Source of the DNA: Anas platyrhynchos | Taxonomy: Eukaryota > Chordata > Aves > Anseriformes > Anatidae | Direction: 5' to 3' | NCBI RefSeq assembly: GCF_047663525.1 | Contig: NC_092587.1 | Coordinates: forward strand, 37,625,001 to 37,689,000 | Length of the DNA: 64,000 nt | Shown here: piece by piece, positions 15,094 through 27,270 of the stretch | How positions within the stretch are numbered: position 1 is the first letter of the stretch | Layout of the letters: each line of letters begins with the position of its first letter | Translations under genes and position numbers: made by a program | The notes under the pieces: generated by a model | The model's input: only the letters and a program-made list of their open reading frames with translations | Database searches by the model: none | Told to the model about the DNA's origin: nothing

Positions 15094-15125
15094 ATATATA
15101 TATATATATATTTATTTATTATTAT
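15094..15125. repeat. (TA)n then TTTA/TTA run
   Basis: An uninterrupted AT dinucleotide run of about 17 bases passes into TTTATTTATTATTATT. Confidence 0.85.
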
Positions 15126-16899
15126 TTTTTATAAAACAGTGGCATGGTCTTAGTTTTGATAATATGTTACTGTCTCTGCTTTTAGTTTTGGTAAGGCCAA
15201 CCTTGCAGGCTTTTAAATGTTATTTTAATTAATGTATGAGAAGACTATGGGCAAAACATGTCAAAAACATAAAAGCAAAACTTAACCTTCCCTGAAAGGT
15301 TGGAATGAACGCTATTTCAGAGATCAGAATAATGCAAAATATAAATTCAGTGCCACTTAGTTAGCAGATTTGGCACTTTGCTGGCTTTGAAGAATTGGCA
15401 GGAGCTGTGGGCCTCAAGTTTTAGAAGGCATTTGTGGTTAAATATTAGAGAGCTGACTCACTATTTCAACAGTTTGAAGCCAGGCATCCTTTTCAAGAAT
15501 TAAGCTCGAGTCTCCCTTCTTCCTAGGGCCCATTACTTGACTTAATTGTTGCACCCTTTTGCTTTATTTCCCCATCTCCTTGCCTTTCTCCTTGATCCTG
15601 GATCCAAAAAGCTTCCCTGTAGCAGCGATGCTTAAAACTTCAGTCCCGTTTCTGCTCTTTTGTTGTTGCTTAAAAATGATACTTTCGCATATGTTGTTTC
15701 TCAAAGGACATTTTTTCAAGATATTTGGAGTTTCCAAGACTTAAACAATTTAGCGCAGCTTGCTTGTTTAACCTAATGCAGTGGTTTGGAGTTTGATGTT
15801 TTGGTTGTTTCTTTTAAAAGGGATGTAGTTATTTTGGCAGACATTCACAGAAAACAGCGTGGTGGTGTGGATCTGAAGAAACTGTTTTGTTAAGAAAGTT
15901 AAAAAAATACATTTGCATGTGTGTAAGTTGTTTTAAAAATGATACTGAGTAAAATTTAAGTCTTGTTTCTCTGGAGGTTAAGAACAAGGGGATAATTTTT
16001 TGGAGAAAATAAGATGACAAGGAACATTGGCTCATCTCAGAAGGATTAACGGGGATGGTGGCATAAATGGCTCGGGTATTTGTTTTCAAGGTACCTTTCC
16101 ATTAATAGTCCTGGAGTGGTTTTTTTTTTTTTTTTGAAATATGCTAACCTGAAGATTTTAAACAACATTTAATGTTGTTTTTATCCGTGTACCTGTAGAA
16201 TAGAGCAGTTGTATTGATGTAGTGCCTAGATGAAATGCGGGATTGTCTTTGATATCGCCCAAAGATGGGGTGGAAGGTGCCTTCAGGGGAACGTGGCTCT
16301 CCAAGCGCCGTGCTAGAAGTAAGTGGAGGGAGATGTAGGATCAGTGTCATGAAGGGACACTGAAATGTCCCTTTCTTAGCAGGACGCCGCTACCTGCTGC
16401 AGGTCTCTCTGCTCTTCTGACCCAGCCCTTCGGGTTGCTTTTCCATCTTCGTTTTGACATAGTGACGGTGGTGAACATAAGGGCTCCTCTGTTGGAAAGA
16501 GCACGTATTTTTAAGGGATTACTGAGAAATGGTGTTCCAAGAAATGTTTAACTGACTTACCTGAAGTTGAGCGTTTTGCTGAAACTATCGCTTTTAAGAA
16601 GAACCGTAGAGTTTATTTTGTTCTAATACCAACATGCAATTTCAAAATTTTACGTAACAGCTCTTCAGGATAGTTGGCAGGTCATTGTCAAGGCAGACTG
16701 TTTGGGAACATTTTTTTTTTTTTTAAATTGCTTTTCTTGTATATTTTTTCTTGTTTCTTTTTATTTCAAATGGGTTTGGGTCATTGTTTTACAATAATTC
16801 GTTTGAATCCAGATACACCGAAAACCTCCCCCAAACCTATGCAGCAAAACAGAAACATCACTTGAGATGTGAAGGTCTGAAACCCACCTGTGCAAATCT

Positions 16900-16941
16900 G
16901 GGAAGGGAAGGGAAGGGAAAGGAAGGGAAAGGAAGGGAAGG
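16900..16941. repeat. (GGGAA/GGAAA)n purine microsatellite
   Basis: About eight pentanucleotide units alternating GGGAA and GGAAA, pure purine on the plus strand. It opens all frames locally and explains the long spurious minus-strand frames there. Confidence 0.9.
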
Positions 16942-19900
16942 GGTCGGGTCTCTTCTGATGGAGCTGCCTGGAGAGGGATGCTGCTGCCAGGAGGACTCGG
17001 AGGGCAGCACACAAAAGCTGTGAGCTGGTGTGCCGAAGCTTGCGTGTGGTTGCGATAATTTTGTTTTCACAGGAGCCAGGAGGCAGTCCTGGCAGTTTAG
17101 CTTGGGTTTTGCCAATTTATTTTTTTTTTTATCTTGGAAAGGGCTAGTGAGAAAAAAGGAGCGTACGTTTAATACTGGATTTTAATGATAAGCCTGACAG
17201 CATGCTCATTTAATAAAAATGTTGGGATAAAGCTCCACCTGTTAGCATAAATAAAGTTGTAAATTAGATTCAGCAACTTCACCTCTGCCGTTCGTTGTCT
17301 GTTTTCCGTAATTGCAGCCAGTGGCACCAAACTATTTCTCATCATGTGTAGTTTCTTCTTGGATCTCCTTTTATTGTAGTTTTTAGCTCTGTGATGGTCT
17401 GCTAGCACTGCTGCTTTTTTCTTCCTGCCCCTACTTCTGTTAGGGAGCACTGCTGCCTTTCAGCCTTATGGCACTGACATGGCTTCAGTCTTAATTTTCT
17501 TAACCATCACTGCCAAGTGGAAGAAGGGCGAGGATTGTGTCTGACCTTAACACCAGCTCTCCAAAATATGTTCACAGCGTGGGGCTGAGGCGTTGGTACG
17601 TCAGGCCAGGATCTGAAAGAGGAGTTGATGCGAAGGACAGCAGCGTGTGTGGGGAGGCGAGGAGGCAAGGAAGGTTTCCTTCAGTCCTGCTGAGCACACG
17701 TATCCCTTCGAAGCGCTGTGTTTCCATGGGAGAATATTCCAGCTCTGGCACCTCTTACATCTGCTCTGTCTTCAGGCATTAAAGCGAATTAGTCAGTCTT
17801 TGCTGATGTACAGAAATCTTCTATTTTTTCCCCAAATAATTACAAAGGGAATAGGACCATGGGGGGAACAAGCCTCTTGGAGCTGCCCACAGCCAGTAAT
17901 TACTAGTTCAGGGCGAACGCTTGATTTTGATGCTGCATCTCTTCTGTGCATGTGAGGTCTGGTACGTGGGAGTCCCATGTTCCAGAAACCAAAGTTTTGT
18001 TTTCCAATTGAAAGCACTTGGCTTCGTGGTAGCCAATATAGGCTAGCCAAAACAAACAGAAGGTCATAGTATGGGCTATTTTAAGTCTTAAGTAGGATAC
18101 CAGGCTTCTGAAATCATATAGAATTTGCCACCGTGGATTACATCACGACTCTGAAGACTTGGGGCTCGCCACATCAGATAAATCAGTTACCCATGTAATC
18201 TGTCGTGCTGCCTGGCTGGGAGATGGGCAGCGTTCAGCTGTCAGCAGAACTGCAGCGGACCGATGGCGGTGCCACTTCAGCCACCAAGGAGTAAAATGGT
18301 GATAAAACAATTGTTGTCTTACTCAGCAGCAGGTTGCCTGCATGGTAAGTTGGTTTTCTCTTTGTTAGTCTGCCTGCTGTCTCCAGCGCTGTCCCCTTTG
18401 ATGAAAAATTTGCTTTGTGCAGGAAAATAAAAACAGTTCTGCTGCAGCAATGTCTTAGCGAGCACAAGATGTGCTGTGTTACTTAGAAATTATCTGTGTG
18501 TACCCTGAAAAGCTTGGGTTTGTACTTTCAGCTTGTGCTTAATCACCAGGGTGACAGTATCCTGGTGGAACTGGTCGATGCTTTAGGATAACCATCAGCA
18601 TCAACATGGCTCAGAAACTCTGAGCTGGGCAAATTGCCTATCATAATGTGTCTGTAGGGACTTGGCTGTGTTTTCCTCAGATATTTGCAGTTGTGAGAGC
18701 AGAAAAGAAGAGAAAGATGCGCTGGAATGAGCTCTGGGGAGGGGCAGGTTGCTTGCTGCATGGCTCATCCCAGAGCAAGCAGAAGAACAGAAGTTGGGTG
18801 GTGGTGCTGGCTTTCCAAGGAGCTGAGCATGTAAGCTTCAGGTTCTGTCAGAAAATGTTTGGGCAAGTAAAGGTAGTGCTACTTCTGCCATTATTTGGGG
18901 GTGTTTTAAATAGGATTTAATCCACAGCTTGTGCGTTATCTCTTGAAGCATGCTTTTCCTCCTTGACATAACCCAGTCCTCGGTATTCTTCACAAAGGAG
19001 CTCGGGAAAGAGGCTGCTTCAAATTTCGTTCTGTGCTCGCTGCTTGTGTGTTTGCATGGCAAAAATTCACTGTTCACAGGCTAAATGCCAGATGTAATTA
19101 AACACCAAGCAATATTGGACGTGGTATGCAAGGGTGGAAACTGCAAAGCACAAAGGATGTCAAATCTGAAATTAAATGAATTCATATTTAGGATCACTCT
19201 GTAAAAAGATTTGAAAGGAAAAATAAGACAGGAAACATGAGGGATGGGGAGAAAGATGGAAAATGACTTGCAGAGAGCGGTCTGTGTCCTTAAATGTTTG
19301 ACACTGATTTTGTTTCCATATACTCGAGGTCATGGAAAAGATTAAAAATCTAACTTTTTTCAACATAAATCAGCGTTAAGGCGGTGTGGTTCCTGCGTGA
19401 AGCCAGTCACCAAACTGTACCAGAGTGGGGTTGCTTGTCTGGAATGTCCCCAGCTCCTAGGGAAAGAGCTCAGCCTCAGGTGGAGACACTGATTTAACAG
19501 CATTCAGGTCAGCAACCTAAAATAAAGGGTGAATCTGGTGGGGTGTTTAAAAACAAGTAATAAAAGTATTTTCTCCATCCTCCCTAGGCTTTTCTTTGCA
19601 CTATCTGCAGTACAGAATTTCCTTTTTTATTTCTTTTTCTCCCACTTGAGTTAGATACTTTTAAAATTAAAAATTAAAAAGTCTAGAACAGGGAAATGCT
19701 AGAAATGTAATGGGTCTGTTCTGCAGTGCGGTTGTAAGTGTTAGGTATCTTAATAGCTGGAGAAGTACAATGGTCAATTTTTAAGGAGTTTTATGAGAGG
19801 TGACAATATTGACATGCTTGGAGGAAGGGAGAAGGGGGAGTTTTCCTTAATCCTGAGCAATTTGCACGTATTTTTGCATAGGTACAAATAATTTGTTGCC

Positions 19901-20710
19901 GTCAGTTCTGTCAGTTCCTGAACTTGAAGGCAGCAGCAGAAAGAGCCCCTCTGGGCTTGGGCCAGCTCTCTGTGGAGAGCAAATTGTACCTGTAAGCTGC
20001 AAATTCACCAGGCTTTGTTTCTGTCTTCGTGGAGACTTGATGGGTTTTCAGAAAGAAAAGCGTTCAGTTGAATCCCACTTGCTGCTTTAGTTTCAGGCTG
20101 CTTCCTCCTACCTGGGGGAAAGCAAAGAGGGGTGAGAGGAGGACCTTCAGCTCTTCGCTACCACTTGTTCTGCTTTACACAGGTTATTTTCTCAGCAAGG
20201 TTTCTGTGAAGGGCACGGTTTTGGGAGGTCTTCAGGCAAACTTCTGTATTTCTGTTGTGTTGTCTGGTGCCAGTCATTCTTGCAAGGAGAGCGCTTTGTG
20301 ATGAAAAATGCCTGGCACTGATCACCCTAGGACAGAAAGTCAGGCGTAAGTTAAAAAAAAATCCCTTTCTTATCTTCTACGTGGCAAATGTAAGTCAAAG
20401 CATGGGAGAATTTGAGTTAGAAATAGCTTGTGGGGTCTGTTCTTTTGGGATTCTTAAGAACTTCAAGAGGAAACACTAGCCACATTTCTAAACTTTTTTG
20501 CTCCCATAAACACTGGTTTCAGCAGAATACTTACTTCTAAGTTACCGTGTTCTTTTCTTAAGATGTGTCTGATAACCCTAGATAACCTCAACTTTTAAAA
20601 ACCAAAAAGAACCCCAAATGGCAGGAGGTTCATCTCCTGTTTGGTCACTGTTACGATTATTTGGCAGGTAACTTTAAATAGAGAAAAGCTTGTGAACAAA
20701 ATGCTGCAGC

Positions 20711-20732
20711 TAAAAGAAAAAGAAAAAGAAAA
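20711..20732. repeat. (AAAAG)n run
   Basis: About four AAAAG units. Confidence 0.75.
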
Positions 20733-21743
20733 CTGAATTTGAAGATGTCTGAGATTTTTTATAATAAATGTTTGTCATTCAACTGTCCCCCAAAAATAAC
20801 TTGAATTTATTTCCCAGAAGTCAGCTATGAAATTGAAACCTTCCTCAGCTTGGTGCAGAAGACAGCCCGTACGTTTCATGTTCCCTCTGCTCCCCTCCCA
20901 CTGTTGAGCCTTTCAAAAAACTTCAGGGTTTATGCTGAGGCTGTCAAGTACAACTAATATCCTATTTTTTTTTTCTTTTTGTTTACTCGATTGATCTGAG
21001 CATTAATTACAGAGTTAAGAAAGAAGCAGGTGTTGAAAACCATTCATATAAATTGTATTTTTAAGAGCATGGTAATGAAACTTCAGATTGAATGTAGCCT
21101 TTCTGTTTGTTCTTGACAGCAAACAGCTGTGAGAAGCCTGGGGTTCCGCAGCTCTGAAGCGTTCGAGTGTCATGATGCTGGTGCAGCTGGAAAAAATCTT
21201 AGACTTAATTTCTGAGCTGTCGGAATTGTCATGATTTTAGCGGTGGTGTTGGCCAACTTGTTTCAAGTGGAGTTAAACCATGGCTAACACTTGACAATGG
21301 TTGCGGGACACATTTGGGGAAATGTTTTAGGAATCAGCAGAGTTTGGGCTATGAGGGTTTCATCCCTGCATTGTTACTGAAGAAAAAACACATGTGAAGC
21401 CAGGCATGGCAGCATGTGCTGTTTCATGTTTTAAAAATAATTAAGGATTTGAAAAATATTATTCTACTTAGCATGCTAAAGAGAATTTGTGACAGAAATT
21501 AACAAAAAAGGTGAAGTGCCCCTGGTGGTGATCTATCCGTCTCTGAATGAGTTTGCAGTTCCCATATGCCTGCTAAACTTGCAGTACTTCTGTTTGCTTT
21601 TGTCATAACACCAACACTGATGTTAAATGTAGAGAATTTGATAATATATATTTTGTTTTTACCTTTTTAAGCAAGCATTTGAAATCCGAGTAAGAAATAC
21701 ATGTAGAAGCACGGGGGTGTTCTGTGTTGTAGTTGCTGGGATT

Positions 21744-21767
21744 AAAAATAAATAAATAAATAAATAA
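21744..21767. repeat. (AAAT)n microsatellite
   Basis: About five AAAT units following an A-rich start. Confidence 0.85.
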
Positions 21768-24700
21768 TGTATATGCTAAATGAGAAACAGTCTTTGAAAA
21801 CTATGGATACTGATGCTTTAAGATTTAAAAAGTAGGCACCGGCTTCCCAACTGGGTGATGGGGAACGCAATGGGGCTGAGAGCAAGATGCAGAGGGCCTG
21901 GCAGCGTGGCAGCTCGGGGCTTTGGGAGGCCGCTTGGAAGACAACACACCCAAGAGATGGGTTTCCAGCCGTCGCTTCTCCTTGCCTCTTCTGAAGTGTG
22001 CTGTGCTTCGGGGTTTTTACTCTCCTGACTTTAGTGGGGCTCCCAGTCCGCCTGAGCACGAGGAGGGAGGTTGCTGCTCATCCACGGGGCTTTCGGGTCA
22101 CAAGGGGAACGCACACGTTGTTCAGACCATTCCCGGCCCAGGACAGGCTGCTGAAACGCCAATGTTATTCAGATTTTCAGGGTTTCTGACTGTCTGCATA
22201 GTCTATGAAGGAAATTAATCCAACTAACGTTACTAATCCAACAAATAAGTCTTACTGGATTTATGGCAGTTCCTAATTTTCCCTCCTGTTCACAAGATGT
22301 AAATAAGCGCAGGTCTTGCTTTGTCTTTCCTGCCATCTTTGCCTCATGATGCGCTGATGGATGTGCTGGGAAGAAGCCCAAAATCCTCTCCTGCCCCTTC
22401 TCCGTCCTTGCATGACTGCACCCCGTGGCCGCTGATGCTTCATGAAGGGGAAATTACAGCTCCCAAGCCTGACATTGTAGACATAACTGAGAAGATTAAC
22501 TTTTACAGTTGTGACTGAAAATGCCTACTTCTCCTCGCGTGTGGAAGTTTGCGTAAATATTTTGCAATCTGGGAAGATTTAAGAAAATCCCAAATTGAGT
22601 AAATAACTCTTAAGCAAAACCCAGCTCGTAATTGAAAACAACTTGCTGGAGAGTTCTGGTATTGCTTTACATTTAAAAGAAGGTAGGTGCTATAAGTCTG
22701 TGTGCTTTCATTTACCCATTAAAAGCTGCATTTGGGCCATTTAAGAATTCCTGTGTAACCAAAGCAGGGTAGGCTACCGTACGTAGTCAAACCATGGGAA
22801 GGCTTTCAAACTCTGCTAGTAAAATACCAGCGTAAATATCACCGCAGACACCTGCATTACTGTGATTTGCATGTGATTTTTTGTTTTCTATATAATTCTT
22901 ACGACTACCTGCAAGATTTGACAGATAACACAGTCCACCAGAGATAGTGGGTAATTTTTTTTTGTTTGCTTTCTCTGTTTTCTCTCCCTTCCTTGAAAGT
23001 TCGAGCAGGTTAATTTGTTAAACTAAGTAAAGTATTAGTGAAAGGGCTGGGTTTTCTGAGCACTGGCAGAGGTCATCCCCTTGTCATCCTGTCCCCAGCT
23101 GGCTCAGGTACCGGCTGATCTCTCTGCTGAGCTGGTTTGATGTGCTAAAGTCAACAAAAATCTGACCTCACCTACAAATCTGTGTGTACTCGAACAGATT
23201 GGGTAGGGCCATCACAGACACAGAGCTGTGTGTGTTGCACGGGGATTGATCTTGAATACACAATTGCATACAGTTTTGGCTAAGACCAAGAAGGCTTGTG
23301 GCTAAAGGGCAAGTAAATTATATGAAGGGTACGTGACTGGCTGCAAGTTCCTGATCCTAAATACCAGTTGGACACAGGAGAGAACCCATGTGGTGTAGAT
23401 GCAAATCTCTGTGTCCGTAGAGCACTCCAGAAAGGTCCTTCTGTGCCTTTGTGGAATCTACGCCTTAGTTTCAATTTAAATACAAGTAGTAGACTATTTC
23501 TTTTTTAATATTGTGTGACCGATGTACTTAAAAATTTATGCTCAGTCCTTGTCATCCTTTTTCTGCCAGCTAGGAAGAGCTTTTTCGTGTCAGGCTGAAG
23601 TAATCAGTCTAGTATCCTGCTTCTTACAGTAGTCAGTAGGAAATATATAGGGAAGGGAATAACAATAACCAGTGTTTTATGGTCATTCCTTAATGCCCTT
23701 CCCAGAAACTGCAGCTCACAGACTCTTTGAGCCCAATGGGACATCCTTGAGTTTAAAAGCTCGTTACGGAGGTATTTATTGATTTTTCTTCCTTGCATCT
23801 GTCCAATTACTTTCTGAACCTGTACAATTTTGGAACTCATTCCCATAAGTTACCGTGTTACTGTGATGCCAGGACCAGGGGTGAGCTTGGGACTACGTTA
23901 CGTTTGATGCTGTGCAAAAAAGAAAGGTGCTTTAGCTTCTGAAAATGCTTTTCATTGAACTGTGAGGCAGAGGTTGCAGTGGTTTGCACAGACACCCTGA
24001 AAGGCTGGTAAGAAAGTGGCTAAATAACATGATTTTGTGAGAATTTAGCCCTTCTCGTTGGCTGAAGAAGCAGTGTCAAAGAAAACGTGAAGAGTTTTTC
24101 AGCAGTTTTCCAAACAGAGGATGGTGGCTGCCAGCTGCCAGCAGCCATGGAGCTTTCAGGGGTAAATGCGAGAGGGCAGCAGCTGGTATGAGGGTAACCC
24201 AGGCAAAAAGTAAAAGTGAAAGCAAGCAATTTGTGGTGAATGCCGTGGAGCAAGAGCCATGAGGGGTGCAAAGAAAGGGCGATGTGTTATAGGTGGCATA
24301 TGTGTGTGGTCAGTAGGATGAGCGAGAGGGACTTGAGCGGAGTAAATTGTGAGTCTGTTTGTTTGTTTCGGCATGTGCTGAGGGTAACGGGAGATGTCAT
24401 TGCCAGGTAGGCCATGGAAATGCTCGGGGAGCTCGAAGAGATGAGGCTGGGTCTAAAGTTCCCTGTAAGAGGCAGCCTAACCGTGGAGACCTCACTTGAC
24501 GTAATGACGCCAAAATAAAAGGGCCTCGTGTATTTCTGATCGTTTACTAACTGGTGTCTAGAAAACAAGAAAAAACAAAACATTTTTTATGTACTTTTCT
24601 AGTTCTAGGTCAAATGATTAGTTCTGTGACAAGACAGCATGACACTTTGAAGTATGACAGAACCCCTGATGCCGCAACAGAGGCTGGGAATATTAATGGC

Positions 24701-27178
24701 CAAATCTAGGTGAGTGATGTGAACGTTGTCGGCTCCCTGCTTGTTTCGTTTCTTCCTCATTGCCTTAGTTCCCATCTCAGCTTTGAAGCAGCATGATGGT
24801 TCTCGGTATTCCAAAATATTAATATTAAAATATTGGATATGAAATAACAAGTGTCTACAATTAATGTTGATTACATCCCTTTTCTTTGTCTTTCTTGAGA
24901 CATAGTAGCTATATTTCAGACTTCTTCATCTACTACATCTTTTTATTTGCAACTCTATATACTTCTCCCAAACTACTTTGCAGTTAATTTTTTTATTGTC
25001 TATTCAGTTTACTATTGATTTACCTTTATGGTGAGTGCAAAGGATGTCACGTTACTGTCACAGTGTGCTGCTATTTAGTTCTATTTCTGCTTTCTCATAA
25101 GGTTTTGAGGAAATTGAAGACTGGGCTTTATTAAGTGTGAGCATCTGTATTTGAAGGCTAGTAAATGCTTCTGTTTGGCAATTTAGTGCTGTAGAGACCA
25201 GAGCTTGAAAACCTTTGCTGCAAATTTGTATTGCATTTGTTGTTAATCTGCACTGCAGCTGTTTCACACGTTGCTCCTTTTAGCACTGTAATCTCAGAAT
25301 AAATTGGGCATCGTCAATCGAGTGACAAGACCAACATCTGAACATCTACATAGTGAGGCAAAGTGGGGTGCCAGGGTAGGAAACTAGTTACAGAAGATGT
25401 TCTGTATCTTCCTTTCTGAACAGAACGGGCAGAAGGCTTCAGCAAAGAAACGAGTAGTTAGTCTAATAACAAGATACCTGTATGGAGACTGTTGGAAGCA
25501 GTCTGTAATTGAGAGGTTGATCGGACTGATTAAGAAAATTGAAGGCTTCTCTTCACTGTGCAAGAACAACCAACCAGTTGTGTGTAGCACAGCTTCTTTC
25601 TGTTGTAGTAGAAGCAAACAACAACCTAGTTCGCTGTTGGGTTGGGAAAAAAGCTCTGTCAAATTAATGCGCGTTTTTACACTATGGCCAGGAATGACAT
25701 CAGAGAATCCATTGAGTTTTGACAACGTCGGGCTGTCTGCCTCTTTGTTACTGGATTAATCTAAGCCACATTGTCAGCCTTTCTGCTAAGTTCTTCATTT
25801 CACCTCTGCAGGGCTTTGGTGGCCACTGACAGACGTCTGCAGTCTCTAGGGTAGCAATATCGCTTTTGCGTGGCCTGTCTGGTCCAGCATAGTTAGCTGA
25901 ACTTCACGGTATGCCTTGCACCTTATTTTTCAGCAGGATAAAGTGCTAAGTGGATACTGCTGTTGCACACTAACACAAATGCCTGGCTAGAAAGTGAGTC
26001 CAAGTTTTCCTAAGGTGCAATCTGATTTTCCCATTCTGTCAGAAGAAGTTCTGCCCTGCTTCTTCTTGACTCTAAATGCCATACCTGTTGTTGCTTACTA
26101 GCTCTCTTCCAAGATTTTGACCCACTTTTCATTTGTGTAGTGGAAATTGTAGTTCTTATCCAATATACAGCTTGTGTAAATGGGTAAGTTTCCTTTTATC
26201 TGACCTTCTTAAGAGTTTAAGATTGATCTGTAGTGAGGTGGTAGGAGAAGAAAGTTGTGAGGCTTGGTTCTGTAACACTTTTATCCTGTTGCTCTGTGAA
26301 AGCTTTACCATACATACAATTTTTTTTTTCAGTTAGAATACCAAGAATATAAAATATTATTTTTCTTAATTTAGCCATGGAGTTAGTTGAGTTATTATGT
26401 TGTTTTTAACAAGTAAGTAAGCTGCATAACATAATCTAATCCAAAGGTAACATAATAGGAATTTAAAAAGTTAGTGTTAAAATATTTGTGTTGATCATGG
26501 AGCTTTGTTTCCCTTGCCTTTCGTTAGTTGTATGTGCTTTGCTACATGGGAAGTGCTTCAAACTGTGAGCACAGAAGCTGAGCAGAGGGCTGCCTCCAGG
26601 CCCCGCGTGCCTCCACCCCCTATTGAATGTGGGCGCTGGAGCTGCCCAAAGCAGGGCAGCTTTTCAGGATTGCCCTGCGGGCTCTTTGTGTTGCCTCTGC
26701 CTGGTAACCTGCAGCCCTGGGCTGGGACAGGAGTCAGCCAGGGCTGTGCTCAGCAGCAGGCTGGAGAGTGCTCGTTTAGGTGGAACTGGGATCCAGGTAG
26801 TGCCTTCCATAAAGACCTTGGTTTAGGAGAGAGAATTGCAACCAATGCATTTGTTCTTTTCTTTTTTTATTTCCCTCAAATGCTACTACGGGAGTTAAGG
26901 TGAGAGGCTCAATCAAGATCAGTGGGTCTGTTTGGTAGTGACATCGAGTGGAATTGTTGGTAGGTCTTCCAGGGCTTTGTGCAGTTAGTTCTCAATGCCA
27001 AATCTAACACAGCTCTTAGATATTATTTTTTATTATTTCTGACTGCAAAATTCATCATGAAAATTTGTAATCTAGGCAGAAATTTGTATTGTGTTGTTCT
27101 GTTGATGATGCTCTATTTTTACTTCAACTAAGTGATCACCGTGTTTGGTTGTGGTTTGCTTTTTTCTTTTTAATTTAG

Positions 27179-27270
27179 AGATCACATGGTCTTCTAAAGA
27201 AGTCATGGGTAGCTGTTGTAGCTGTCCAGATAAAGAAACTGTCCCAGATAACCATCGAAACAAGTTTAAG
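27179..27270 (+). CDS. FRS2: FRS2 first coding exon (with 26 nt of 5'UTR)
   Basis: A pyrimidine-rich tract ends in an AG at 27177-27178. A second AG two bases later is possible. The coding part 27205-27270 gives residues 1-22, including the myristoylation signal, and ends in phase 0 before the donor GTAAGC. The acceptor upstream of the ATG shows that at least one noncoding 5' exon lies upstream. Confidence 0.9.

Larger units (their letters stand above)
12261..27178. other. AT-rich noncoding stretch before FRS2 coding exon 1
   Basis: No exon, RNA gene or interspersed repeat was recognised. Simple repeats are listed separately (15094, 16900, 20711, 21744). Facing open frames near 25384-25759 (113 aa minus, 120 aa plus) and 26505-26903 (132 aa plus) lack family features. 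It is most likely the intron preceding the FRS2 start-codon exon. Confidence 0.5.

Noticed and set aside
25384..25759. Facing frames of 113 and 120 codons on opposite strands
   Set aside because: No domains or low-complexity clues to function. Complementary frames of equal extent suggest chance.
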